This document shows, in pieces, positions 1-7,390 of a stretch of DNA of 12,900 nucleotides; position 1 is the first letter of the stretch, and each line of letters begins with the position of its first letter. The position numbers and the translations under genes were made by a program. Origin of the DNA: an uncultured Enorma sp. (GTDB lineage Bacteria; Actinomycetota; Coriobacteriia; Coriobacteriales; Coriobacteriaceae); NCBI GenBank assembly GCA_905210055.1, contig CAJLVH010000041.1, forward strand, positions 1 to 12,900, read 5' to 3'. The notes beneath the pieces are model-generated. The model was given only the letters and a program-made list of their open reading frames with translations, was not told the DNA's origin and did no database searches.

Positions 1-5
1 CCACA

Positions 6-35
6 TGTCCCAAAATGCACCTGTCCCCAATTGGG
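6..35. repeat. short intergenic repeat-like segment with TGTCCC boxes and a palindrome
   Basis: Two TGTCCC boxes lie 16 bases apart (6-11 and 22-27), followed by the perfect palindrome CCCAATTGGG at 26-35. The stretch looks like the edge of a dispersed intergenic repeat, but the window starts here and only one copy is visible. That it is a repeat family is inference. Confidence 0.25.
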
Positions 36-59
36 TCACAAAAGCCCTTGGGGCGGTCG

Positions 60-100
60 CGCACACCGAGAGTGCGATCCTGCGCGTCGGTGCGTTTTTT
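60..100 (+). terminator. rho-independent terminator of the gene left of the window
   Basis: CGCACACCGA (60-69) pairs with TCGGTGCG (87-94) with a 2-base bulge, giving an 8-bp stem. The stem is followed at once by six T (95-100). It ends a + strand transcript whose gene lies outside the window, and separates it from xseA. Confidence 0.7.
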
Positions 101-158
101 GTCCGCGGGGTTTGGTAGACTCATCTCAGCAAGAACGATGTGTGAGAGAGTTGGTCGC

Positions 159-1640
159 ATGGGCACTTGGAATCTTACTGGCACGACGCCTTTGGCGGAT
201 ACATCGACGCAGGCAACGACGCAGCACGGTGCTGGGCACGATGAAGACGCATTGTCCGTGTCCCAAGCCGTTGAGCTCGCGGCGAACGCGCTCGACGCGC
301 TGCCCCTGCTCACGGTGATAGGCGAGGTCACGGGTTTTCGCGGCCCCAACGCGCGGAGCGGTCACTGCTACTTCCAGATTAAGGACGACGCGGCGGCCGT
401 CGACTGCATCGTGTGGCGCGGTTCCTACGCCAAGCGCAGCTTCGATCTGCGCGACGGCATGCAGGTGCAGTTCACGGGCAATTTCAACCTGTATAAGCCG
501 ACCGGACGCATGAGCTTCGTCGCCAAGACCTTCACGCTTGCGGGTGAGGGGCTCCTGCGCCAGCAGGTGGCGGCGCTGGCCGAAAAACTCCGCCGCGAGG
601 GTCTCATGGATGAGGCGCGCAAACGGCCCATCCCGGCGTTCTGCACGCGCGTCGCGGTGGTGACGTCGCTTTCCGGCGCGGTCATCGACGACGTCAAGCG
701 CACGCTGCGTCGCCGCAATCCGCTCGTGGAGCTCATTTGCGTGGGAGCGAAGGTACAGGGCGAGGGTGCTCCGGCTGAGCTCGTGGAAGGGCTCGCGCGC
801 GCTGCGGCGATCGATCCCGCACCCGATTGCATCATGCTCGTGCGCGGCGGCGGCTCCTTCGAAGACCTCATGACGTTCAACGACGAGACGCTTGCCCGTG
901 CGGTTGCCGCCTGCCCCGTGCCTGTCGTGACGGGAATCGGTCACGAGCCGGATACTTCGATCTGCGATATGGTGAGCGACCGGCGTTGCTCCACGCCCAC
1001 GGCGGCGGCGGAATCCGTGGCGCCCGCCATCGACGACCTTGTCGATTTGCTTCATGCGCGTGAGCGCAGGCTCGCCACCGCTACGTCATCGATCGTACGC
1101 GGGGCTGCGGGCGAACTGTCGGCGCTCGGCGAGCGGCTTTCGAGCGTCGTGAGCGCCCGTCTTTCCCAAGAGCAGTATGCGCTCGCCGCGCTCGGTGCGC
1201 ACGGTTGTCTCAGGAGCCCCGGGTATATCGTCGAGCGCCGGCGGGCGGAGGCGGCGCAGACGGTAGACCGCCTGGCGCTTGCGATCGAGCATGCGCTGGA
1301 GCGTTTCGCCCGCCCGCTCGAGGCGCTGCCGCCCCGCTTTGCTGCGGCGAGCGCACAGCTTTCGATATATCGGCATGCGCTCGAGCTTTCCACGTCACGG
1401 CTGCATGCGGCGGGGGAGGGCGTCACAGTTCCGCGCCGTTCCGCGCTGGGCGCGCAGGCGGCGGCGCTCGATGCGCTCTCGCCGCTCAAGGTGCTCGCAC
1501 GCGGGTACGCCATCGCCTATGGCGACGAGGGCGTGCAGGTGAGCGCGGGTGCATTCGCGGCGGGAGACACGATGCGCGTGCGCTTCTCCGACGGTGAGGT
1601 CGCGGCAACGGTGGATTCGGTGTCTGCTCGCGAGGCGTGA
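159..1640 (+). CDS. xseA: exodeoxyribonuclease VII large subunit
   Basis: Catalytic subunit of exonuclease VII, a cytoplasmic enzyme that degrades single-stranded DNA from both ends into oligonucleotides; it works in repair together with XseB. The 493-residue reading has an N-terminal OB-fold (about 33-130, starting at SVSQAVELAANAL) and then the XseA catalytic domain. Conserved motifs are RGGGSFEDLMTFND (229-242) and GHEPDTSICDMVSD followed by STPTAAAE (261-285). The C-terminus ends in the family-typical SPLKVLARGYAI segment. I chose the ATG at 159, which has a weak GAGAG ribosome site about 8 bases upstream. An in-frame ATG at 138 would add 7 residues, and an open frame back to base 15 crosses the terminator stem and is not credible. 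xseB follows after 37 bases, so the two are probably one operon. The N-terminal 30 residues are low-conservation sequence of uncertain extent. Confidence 0.95.
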   Translation: MGTWNLTGTTPLADTSTQATTQHGAGHDEDALSVSQAVELAANALDALPLLTVIGEVTGFRGPNARSGHCYFQIKDDAAAVDCIVWRGSYAKRSFDLRDGMQVQFTGNFNLYKPTGRMSFVAKTFTLAGEGLLRQQVAALAEKLRREGLMDEARKRPIPAFCTRVAVVTSLSGAVIDDVKRTLRRRNPLVELICVGAKVQGEGAPAELVEGLARAAAIDPAPDCIMLVRGGGSFEDLMTFNDETLARAVAACPVPVVTGIGHEPDTSICDMVSDRRCSTPTAAAESVAPAIDDLVDLLHARERRLATATSSIVRGAAGELSALGERLSSVVSARLSQEQYALAALGAHGCLRSPGYIVERRRAEAAQTVDRLALAIEHALERFARPLEALPPRFAAASAQLSIYRHALELSTSRLHAAGEGVTVPRRSALGAQAAALDALSPLKVLARGYAIAYGDEGVQVSAGAFAAGDTMRVRFSDGEVAATVDSVSAREA

Positions 1641-1677
1641 GCACGCGGCAGGCAGGAGATAAAGAAAGGTGAAGACC

Positions 1678-1944
1678 ATGGCTGAGCAGAAGAACATCGA
1701 CGAGATGAGCTACAAAGAAGCTTCGCAGGAGCTCGAGCGCATCATCCGTTCGCTTGAATCCGGCGAGCTCGAGCTCGAAGAATCGCTCGAGAGCTACACG
1801 CGCGGCGTCGAGCTCCTGAAGAGCCTGCGCGGGCGCCTTGCTACCGTGGAGCAGAAGGTGAGCGTTCTCATGAAGGATGTCGACGGCGGGGATGTGCTCG
1901 TGGAGGGTACACCAGCCGACACGACCGATACCCTCAAGCTGTAA
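1678..1944 (+). CDS. xseB: exodeoxyribonuclease VII small subunit
   Basis: Small helical subunit that binds several-fold to XseA to form exonuclease VII. The 88-residue protein is a normal size for the family. It contains the expected core MSYKEASQELERIIRSLESG, then GELELEESLESYTRGVELL, and the charged helical continuation (about 9-67); the tail after residue 68 is acidic and variable. The ATG at 1678 has AAAGG 8 bases upstream. A GTG at 1669 with AGGAGA in front (1654-1659) is an alternative start adding three residues. The gene lies 37 bases after xseA, and its stop codon overlaps the ribosome site of the next gene, so all three are likely co-transcribed. Confidence 0.94.
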   Translation: MAEQKNIDEMSYKEASQELERIIRSLESGELELEESLESYTRGVELLKSLRGRLATVEQKVSVLMKDVDGGDVLVEGTPADTTDTLKL

Positions 1945-1954
1945 GGAGGCACCC

Positions 1955-2290
1955 ATGTCCGATTGCATCTTCTGCAAGATCGCCGCGCACGAGATCCCTT
2001 CGACGGTTGTCTATGAAGACGAGCTCGTCATCGCATTCGACGACCTCTCGCCGCAGGCACCGGTCCACACGCTCGTGATTCCGAAAGAGCATTACCAGGA
2101 CATCACGGATGGTGTTCCGGCCGAGACGCTCGCCGCGATGGTGCATGCCATCGGCGAGGTCGCGAAGGCGAAGGGCCTCGGCGCGGGCTTCCGTGTCATC
2201 TCGAACAAGGGCGCAGACGCGGGGCAGACGGTCATGCATTTCCACATACACGTGCTCGGCGGAGAGCCGCTCGGCGAGAACCTCATCTAA
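1955..2290 (+). CDS. HIT family protein (histidine-triad nucleotide hydrolase, HinT-like)
   Basis: A 111-residue histidine-triad protein. Members of this branch (HinT/Hit) bind nucleotides and hydrolyse AMP-amidates or acyl-adenylates in the cytoplasm; the physiological substrate is usually unknown. The N-terminal CIFCKI (C4, C7) is the zinc-type motif of bacterial HinT proteins, and the catalytic triad HFHIHV is at 95-100. The start is well set by AAGGAGG (1943-1949), which overlaps the xseB stop and lies 5 bases before the ATG. An open frame extends upstream inside xseB but lacks family similarity. It is the last gene of the xseA-xseB-HIT operon, although a HIT protein has no known direct link to exonuclease VII. 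Confidence 0.93.
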   Translation: MSDCIFCKIAAHEIPSTVVYEDELVIAFDDLSPQAPVHTLVIPKEHYQDITDGVPAETLAAMVHAIGEVAKAKGLGAGFRVISNKGADAGQTVMHFHIHVLGGEPLGENLI

Positions 2291-2442
2291 CGTTACGGCG
2301 CGCCGTGTTCTATCTCTGGCTTGCTTGCTATGTTCCCTAGCGAGACGGCGCGCATGCGAGTATCATTAATCATTGTGTGTACCGCGACGCACGCGTTGCC
2401 GGCTGGATGCCGGGACGGGTGCTCGCCAACCAAGGGGGTTAC

Positions 2443-3609
2443 ATGAACGTACTGGTCATCAACGCCGGCAGCTCGAGCCTTAAGTACCAGCTGCTCAACA
2501 CCGAGACGCGCGAGGTCTTCGCGAAGGGCAACGCCGAGCGCATCGGTATCGAGGGCTCGTTCATCGGGCACGAGGAGTACGGCAAGAAGGACAAGCTCGA
2601 GGTCGAGCTGCCCGATCACCGCACCGCCATCAAGCACATCTTCGACATTCTCGAGACGGTAGCCGAGAAGCCCGAGGGCATCGGCCACCGCGTGGTGCAG
2701 GGTGGCTGGTACTTCCCCGAATCCGCCGTCGTGACCGACGAGACGCTCGGTTGGGTGCGCGAGGTAGCTCCGCTGGCGCCGCTTCACAACTATGCCGAGG
2801 CAGACGTCATCGAGATCTGCCGCGAGATGTTCCCCGAGCTCGGCAACGTTATCGTCCCGGATACCGCTTTCCACTACAACATGCCTGAGCAGGCGTGGCG
2901 CTATGCCATCCCGCGCGACATCGTGGACAAGTACCACGTGCGCAAGTACGGCGCGCATGGCACGAGCCACCGCTACATCTGGCGCACGGTGAACGAGTTC
3001 ATGGGCGGCAAGACCCACAAGCTCGTGAGCTGCCACCTCGGTTCCGGCGCGAGCCTTTGCGCCATCGAGGACGGCCAGTGCAAGGACACCACCATGGGCC
3101 TCACGCCGCTTGACGGCCTCATCATGGGCACGCGCTGCGGTACCGTGGACCCGGCGACGGTGTTCTACCTCAACCGCGAGGCCGACATGAGTATCGACGA
3201 GATCGATACCATGATGAACAAGCAGTCCGGCCTGCTTGCCGTCTCCGGCGTCTCGAGCGATTCTCGCGATATCGAGGAAGGCATGAACAACGGCGACGCC
3301 AACTGCAAGATGGCGATGGAGATGTTCTACTATCGCACCTCGCAGCTGTTCGCCGAGATGGCGGCGTCCATGGAGGGCGTCGACACCATGGCCTACACCG
3401 CCGGCATCGGTGAGAACTCCGTGACCATGCGCGCCGGCGTGGCGAAGCGCCTCGAGTGGATGGGCGTGAAGATCGATCCCGAGCTCAACAAGGTGCGTTC
3501 GGACGACCCGCGCATCATCTCCACGCCGGACTCCGCGATCACCGTGCTCGTGGTTCCCACGAACGAGGAGCTTATGATTGCCCTCGATGTCGAGGAGCTG
3601 CTGGGCTAA
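2443..3609 (+). CDS. ackA: acetate kinase (divergent active-site motifs)
   Basis: Acetate kinase makes ATP from acetyl phosphate and ADP, releasing acetate; with Pta it forms the main acetate fermentation branch. The 388-residue protein starts with the phosphate-binding NAGSSSLKYQL (7-17). Further family landmarks are HRVVQGG (82-88, R83), PDTAFH (139-144, D140), GAHGTSHRY (170-178), TPLDGLIMGTRCG (221-233, R231), SGLLAVSGVSSDSRD (262-276), TAGIGEN (319-325) and PTNEEL (372-377). The start follows AAGGGGG (2432-2438) by 4 bases. Several normally invariant positions differ: the usual PLHNP motif reads PLHNYAEA (113-120), the Asn of CHLGNG is Ser201, the Phe before the catalytic His172 is Ala171, and HRVVHGG has Gln86. 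The overall fold and the main Arg, Asp and His residues are kept, so the call stands, but kinetics or phosphoryl donor might differ. It appears to be transcribed alone; a terminator follows 28 bases after the stop. Confidence 0.93.
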   Translation: MNVLVINAGSSSLKYQLLNTETREVFAKGNAERIGIEGSFIGHEEYGKKDKLEVELPDHRTAIKHIFDILETVAEKPEGIGHRVVQGGWYFPESAVVTDETLGWVREVAPLAPLHNYAEADVIEICREMFPELGNVIVPDTAFHYNMPEQAWRYAIPRDIVDKYHVRKYGAHGTSHRYIWRTVNEFMGGKTHKLVSCHLGSGASLCAIEDGQCKDTTMGLTPLDGLIMGTRCGTVDPATVFYLNREADMSIDEIDTMMNKQSGLLAVSGVSSDSRDIEEGMNNGDANCKMAMEMFYYRTSQLFAEMAASMEGVDTMAYTAGIGENSVTMRAGVAKRLEWMGVKIDPELNKVRSDDPRIISTPDSAITVLVVPTNEELMIALDVEELLG

Positions 3610-3637
3610 ATCCCTGCCCTGGATAATAGCGACCGCT

Positions 3638-3675
3638 GAAGCCTCTCCGTGCATTTCGCTCGGGGGAGGCTTCTT
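3638..3675 (+). terminator. ackA terminator
   Basis: GAAGCCTCTCC (3638-3648) pairs with GGGGAGGCTTC (3663-3673): 11 bp including one G-U pair, with a 14-base loop. It lies 28 bases after the ackA stop. The tail is a modest TTCGTT, so termination strength is uncertain. Confidence 0.6.
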
Positions 3676-3868
3676 CGTTGCGTAGCCGCGCCGTGCCGAT
3701 GGCGGGCAGACCCCGTCCCCGAAGCGGAACAGAGATTATCTGAGAAAATCATGCCGTTTGCAGGTGAGGGTTTACCTTGTTGTGCTCTCGTGCGACACTC
3801 CGTGGCGAGGCGCGTTGCTCGCGCGCCGGCGGTTCGCGTGCTGTGCGACACGACATGGGGGAGTCGAC
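3676..3868 (+). other. leader region of the yitT-like gene, with direct repeat and GC hairpin
   Basis: This stretch contains a direct repeat GTGCGACAC (3790-3798 and 3843-3851, 53 bases apart) flanking a GC-rich hairpin (GGCGCG 3809-3814 with CGCGCC 3822-3827). I see no convincing -35/-10 pair and no known riboswitch. An open frame from 3758 runs through it into the downstream gene but has no ribosome site, so I read it as untranslated. Confidence 0.3.
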
Positions 3869-4855
3869 ATGCCTGCTCTAACGATTGGTGAGGCTGCCGG
3901 GGTCGAAAAGCCCAATCTCGAGGACGAACAGCTGGTACCGGGTGAGAAGCTGCTCACGCCCGATGAGGCGCGGGCGAGCGAGCGCCTGGCCGAGAAGCGC
4001 GGCTCCGAACCCGGCTTGCTCCGCTTCTTCCTCATGCTGAACGCCGGTCTTGTGCTCACTGCCATATCGATTGTCGTCTTCAAGACGCCGAACCACTTTG
4101 CGTTCGGTGGTACCTCGGGCGTCTCGGTGATCCTCTCGTCGCTCGTTCCCGACCTACCCGTCTCGGCGTTCATGTGGATCCTGAACATCGTCCTCGTGGT
4201 GCTGGGCTTCATCTTCCTTCCCAAGAAAGCGGTGGGTTGGAGCATCTACGCATCGATCGCGCTCTCCGCATTCGTCTCGCTCATCGAGCTCGTGTATCCC
4301 AGCAACGTTTCCCCCACCGGGGATATGTGGCTCGACCTGTGCTTTGCTGTCATCCTGCCCGCGCTCGGTAGCGCAATCGTCTTCGATATCGGCGCATCGA
4401 CGGGCGGTACGGATATCCTTGCCATGATTCTGAAGCGCCATACGAGCCTTCAGATCGGCAAAGCGCTCATGATGGTCGATATCGGTATCGTACTCATCGC
4501 AGCCGTGCTCTTCGGGCCGCGCACCGGCCTGTACTGCGTGCTGGGCTTGTTCGCGAAGACGCTCGTGGTCGATGGCGCGATCGAGAGCCTGCACCTGCGA
4601 AAGGTCTGCACCGTCATCTCGCAGCAACCTGCGGAGGTCGAGAAGTACATCGTGCGCAACCTGAAGCGTTCCGCGACCATCAGCTATGGATACGGTGCCT
4701 ATTCCGGTAAGCGCGTCACGGTGCTCATGAGCGTGCTTTCGACGCGCGAGGCCATGAGGCTGCGCCTGTTCGTGCGCAAGATCGACCCCGGCGCGTTCAT
4801 CACGATCGTCAACAGCTCGGAGATCATCGGCAAGGGTTTCCGCGACATGAACTAG
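3869..4855 (+). CDS. YitT family membrane protein (DUF161 plus DUF2179)
   Basis: A 328-residue integral membrane protein of the YitT family, whose biochemical role is not established. After a 50-residue charged, soluble N-terminus there are about six hydrophobic segments (roughly 53-72, 79-94, 98-117, 124-143, 157-175, 200-235). Family signatures are FGGTSGVSVIL (79-89) and GASTGGTDILAMIL (175-188). The C-terminal soluble DUF2179 domain (about 243-326) includes SATISYGYGAYSGKR and DPGAFITIVNSSEIIGKGF. The ATG at 3869 has GGGGGAG (3857-3863) 5 bases upstream. The unusual N-terminal extension before the first membrane segment is richer in Glu and Lys than typical YitT proteins. The gene sits between ackA and pta but has its own leader, so a functional link to acetate metabolism is not shown. 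Naming the family is safe; naming a function is not. Confidence 0.9.
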   Translation: MPALTIGEAAGVEKPNLEDEQLVPGEKLLTPDEARASERLAEKRGSEPGLLRFFLMLNAGLVLTAISIVVFKTPNHFAFGGTSGVSVILSSLVPDLPVSAFMWILNIVLVVLGFIFLPKKAVGWSIYASIALSAFVSLIELVYPSNVSPTGDMWLDLCFAVILPALGSAIVFDIGASTGGTDILAMILKRHTSLQIGKALMMVDIGIVLIAAVLFGPRTGLYCVLGLFAKTLVVDGAIESLHLRKVCTVISQQPAEVEKYIVRNLKRSATISYGYGAYSGKRVTVLMSVLSTREAMRLRLFVRKIDPGAFITIVNSSEIIGKGFRDMN

Positions 4856-4886
4856 CTCCGCGGTTCGTCCCTAGCAGCGTATGCAT

Positions 4887-4919
4887 GGTGTTCAATAACC
4901 TCTGGGGTTATTTACCACC
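4887..4919. repeat. palindrome related to the ACCCCTGGGGT repeat; may serve as terminator
   Basis: AATAACC (4894-4900) pairs with GGTTATT (4906-4912), with outer arms GGTG (4887-4890) and CACC (4916-4919). The core CCTCTGGGGTTATTTAC resembles the half-sites at 11570-11649 (CCCCTGGGGTAATTTTAC). A second weak stem, GTAAAG (4928-4933) with CTTTAC (4945-4950), follows. Either could end the yitT-like transcript, but neither has a clear T-run on the + strand. Confidence 0.5.
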
Positions 4920-4958
4920 GGGCTCCGGTAAAGCGTCACCGGGTCTTTACATACAAGA

Positions 4959-4986
4959 GACGGGGATGCCATACGACACCCCCGTC
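4959..4986 (-). terminator. pta terminator
   Basis: GACGGGG (4959-4965) pairs with CCCCGTC (4980-4986), 7 bp. On the minus strand the stem is followed by the T-rich TCTTGT. It lies 29 bases past the pta stop, the expected place for its terminator. Confidence 0.55.
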
Positions 4987-5014
4987 CCGATGGAAAGCCT
5001 CTATACGATTCTGG

Positions 5015-6001
5015 TTACTCGGCGAGCTGGGCCTGGACGCAGGTGATGGCCACAACGCCCACGATGTCGTCGGCGGAGCAGCCGCGCGAAAGGTCGTTCA
5101 CCGGCTTGGCGATACCCTGCAGGATGGGGCCGTACGCCTCGGCCTGGCCGAAGCGCTGCACGAGCTTGTAACCGATGTTGCCCGTCTCGAGGTTGGGGAA
5201 CACGAGCACGTTGGCGTGGCCAGCGACCGTGCTCTCGGGCGCCTTGAGCGCGGCTACGCTCGGCACGATGGCGGCATCGAGCTGCAGATCGCCGTCGATG
5301 GCGAGCTCGGGCGCCTTCTCCTTGGCGAAAGCCGTGGCCTCCTGCACCTTCTTGGCAGTGTCGCCGCCGGCCGAGCCCATCGTGGAGTAGGAGAGCATGG
5401 CAACCTTGGGTTCGATATCGCCCATGAAGGTCTTGAAGGAGTTGGCCGAGGCGATGGCGATCTCGGAGAGCTCGTCGGAGGTGGGGGCGATGTTAAGGCC
5501 GCAGTCCGCGAAGACGAGCGTGCCGTCGGCACCGAATTCGGGGGTCTTCGTGCACATGACCATGAAGGCCGAGACGAGCTTCGTGCCAGGTGCCGTCTTC
5601 AGGATCTGGAGCGCCGGGCGCAGCGTGTTGGCCGTGGAGTGGCAGGCGCCGGAGACGAGGCCGTCGGCGTCGCCCATCTTGACCATCATGGTGCCGTAGT
5701 AGGTGGCGTCCATCATCTGGGCGCGCGCCTGCTCGATGGTGACGCCCTTCTTGGCGCGCAGCTCGGCGAACTTCTGGGCATAGGCCTCGTGCTTGGGAGC
5801 GGTCGGGGAGGTCGGGTCGATGACGTGTGCGCCGGGGACGTCGATCTCGGCCGGGTTGCCCAGGATCACGACGTTCGCGATGCCCTCCTCGATGATCTTC
5901 TTCGCAGCCTCGATGGTGCGCGGATCTTCGCCCTCGGGCAGGACGATCGTCTTCACGTCCGCCTTCGCGGCAGCCTTCATGCGGTTCAGGAAGTCACTCA
6001 T
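5015..6001 (-). CDS. pta: phosphate acetyltransferase
   Basis: Phosphotransacetylase, converting acetyl-CoA and phosphate to acetyl phosphate and CoA; the product is the substrate of AckA. The 328-residue protein is the short single-domain class without the regulatory N-terminal domains of enterobacterial Pta. Motifs are LPEGEDPRTIEAA (21-33), SGACHSTANTLRPALQIL (117-134), FADCGLNIAPTSDEL (164-178), DGDLQLDAAIVP (236-247), HANVLVFPNLETGNIGYK (262-279) and GPILQGIAKPVNDLSRG (291-307). Ser305-Arg306 and Asp312 match the catalytic Ser-Arg and Asp of the Methanosarcina enzyme. The start follows AGAGGAG by 5 bases. It is convergent with ackA across the yitT-like gene, not in the common pta-ackA operon, so the two halves of the pathway must be expressed from separate promoters. 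The leader contains a small hairpin, CCCGC with GCGGG (6043-6056). Confidence 0.96.
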   Translation of the reverse strand: MSDFLNRMKAAAKADVKTIVLPEGEDPRTIEAAKKIIEEGIANVVILGNPAEIDVPGAHVIDPTSPTAPKHEAYAQKFAELRAKKGVTIEQARAQMMDATYYGTMMVKMGDADGLVSGACHSTANTLRPALQILKTAPGTKLVSAFMVMCTKTPEFGADGTLVFADCGLNIAPTSDELSEIAIASANSFKTFMGDIEPKVAMLSYSTMGSAGGDTAKKVQEATAFAKEKAPELAIDGDLQLDAAIVPSVAALKAPESTVAGHANVLVFPNLETGNIGYKLVQRFGQAEAYGPILQGIAKPVNDLSRGCSADDIVGVVAITCVQAQLAE

Positions 6002-6101
6002 GGTTCTCCTCTAGATTGAAGCCCAGCCGCATCGCGCCTGCTCCCGCGCACGCGGGCACCTCGAGGCGTAGCTTGTTGAGCTTTCCTTGTGTGGCAACCC
6101 T

Positions 6102-6126
6102 ATTATAGGCCGCTGCGCGCTATAAT
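6102..6126. promoter_or_regulatory. symmetrical divergent -10 elements for pta and glf
   Basis: A perfect TATAAT is at 6121-6126 on the + strand (62 bases before the glf start), and another on the minus strand at 6107-6102 (about 100 bases before the pta start). They form an inverted repeat, ATTATAG (6102-6108) and CTATAAT (6120-6126). With usual spacing, the -35 of each promoter would overlap the -10 of the other; neither -35 matches the consensus. The -10 calls are seen directly; promoter function is inferred. Confidence 0.5.
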
Positions 6127-6187
6127 CGCTTAGATAATTGAACCGTAAGTGTTCATTCGTACGGTAAAGCGCCTGCAAGGAGCAGCT

Positions 6188-7390
6188 ATGCATCTCATGA
6201 GTGGTCTTCCCGCATCGTTCAACCCCGACGATTACGATATGATCGTCGTCGGCGCGGGGTATGCCGGTTCGGTGTGCGCCCGCCGCGTGGCGGAAGGCGC
6301 GGGGTTCCGTGTGGCGGTGCTCGAGCGCCGAGACCACATCGCGGGCAACGCGTACGATTTCGAGAACGAGGACGGCATCCTCATCCACAAGTACGGCCCG
6401 CATATCTACCACACGTATAGTGAGCGCGTGAACGAGTTCCTCTCGCGCTTCACCAAGTGGACGGACTACCAGCACAAGGTGCTCGCCAACATCCACGGCA
6501 CGCTTATGCCGGTGCCCTTCAACCACACGAGCCTGAAGCTCGCGTTTGGCGAGGAACGCGGCGAGGAGCTCTACCAGAAGCTCGTCGACGTCTTCGGTGC
6601 CGACAAGAAGGTGCCGATTATGGAGCTTCGCGAGAAGAACGACCCCGACCTGCAAGAGGTCGCGGACTACGTGTACGAGAACGTGTTTTTGCACTATACG
6701 ATGAAGCAGTGGGGTCAGACGCCCGACGAGATCGACCCCTCCGTGACTGGCCGCGTGCCCGTGTTCATCGGCGACGACGACCGCTACTTCCCGCAGGCGC
6801 CCTACCAGGGCATGCCCGAGGACGGCTACACCGCGCTTTTCGAGCACATGCTCGACCACGACCTCATCGACGTGTACGTGGACGTGGACGCACGCGATAT
6901 CTTCGAGATCGGCGAGACGAACGTCTCCGTGTGCGGTAAGTGCTATGGCGGCGAGATCGTCTACACGGGTCCCTTGGACGAGCTCTTTGGTCTCGACCTC
7001 GGTGCGCTGCCGTACCGCACGCTCGACATGGTGTTCGAGACGCTCGACCAAGATCAGTTCCAGCCCGTGGGCACGGTGAACTACACCACGAGCGAGGACT
7101 TCACGCGCATCACTGAGTTCAAGAACATGACCGGCCAGGTCGTGCCCGGCAAGACCACCATCATGAAGGAGTACAGCCACGCCTTCGAGCCGGGGAGCGA
7201 CCAGACGCCGTACTACGCGATCATCGATCCCGAGAACCAGGCGCTGTACGAGCGCTATCTCGAGCGCGTGCAGAACCTCACGAATTTCCATCCCGTAGGC
7301 CGCCTTGCCGAGTACCGCTACTACGACATGGACGCCGTGACCGAATCCGCCCTTGATTTGTCTGACGAGATCATTTCCTGCCATGCATAA
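6188..7390 (+). CDS. glf: UDP-galactopyranose mutase
   Basis: A flavoenzyme converting UDP-galactopyranose to UDP-galactofuranose, the donor for galactofuranose residues in cell-surface glycans; cytoplasmic. The 400-residue protein has an N-terminal FAD-binding fold, YDMIVVGAGYAGS (16-28), then ERRDHIAGNAYD (46-57) and HKYGPHIYHT (67-76). Further UGM landmarks are TMKQWG (171-176), RVPVF (189-193), YQGMPEDGYTALFEHML (206-222), PYRTLDM (275-281) and GRLAEYRYYDMD (371-382). The length is normal for the bacterial type I enzyme. The HIGGNAYD motif has Ala for the first Gly (HIAGNAYD), a mild change. The ATG at 6188 has AAGGAG (6177-6182) 5 bases upstream; a GTG at 6149 in the same frame has no ribosome site. 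It overlaps the next gene by 8 bases, so the two are translated together. Confidence 0.95.
   Translation: MHLMSGLPASFNPDDYDMIVVGAGYAGSVCARRVAEGAGFRVAVLERRDHIAGNAYDFENEDGILIHKYGPHIYHTYSERVNEFLSRFTKWTDYQHKVLANIHGTLMPVPFNHTSLKLAFGEERGEELYQKLVDVFGADKKVPIMELREKNDPDLQEVADYVYENVFLHYTMKQWGQTPDEIDPSVTGRVPVFIGDDDRYFPQAPYQGMPEDGYTALFEHMLDHDLIDVYVDVDARDIFEIGETNVSVCGKCYGGEIVYTGPLDELFGLDLGALPYRTLDMVFETLDQDQFQPVGTVNYTTSEDFTRITEFKNMTGQVVPGKTTIMKEYSHAFEPGSDQTPYYAIIDPENQALYERYLERVQNLTNFHPVGRLAEYRYYDMDAVTESALDLSDEIISCHA

Noticed and set aside
126..1055. Minus-strand 309-codon open frame antisense to xseA
   Set aside because: It is His/Arg-rich with no family motif and no ribosome site. It is a by-product of GC-rich codon use in xseA.
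2295..2353. Palindrome ACGGCGCGCCGT (2295-2306) after the HIT gene and repeat of ACGGCGCGC at 2345-2353, considered as a terminator
   Set aside because: A 12-base self-palindrome leaves only a short stem, and no T-run follows; a chance event is likely in GC-rich DNA.
2293..3654. Minus-strand 453-codon open frame antisense to ackA
   Set aside because: It has the low-complexity His/Asp/Val/Leu composition typical of the antisense frame of a GC-rich gene; ackA is certain on the other strand.
5216..6019. Plus-strand 267-codon open frame antisense to pta
   Set aside because: Gly/Asp/His/Leu-rich shadow without motifs; pta is well supported.
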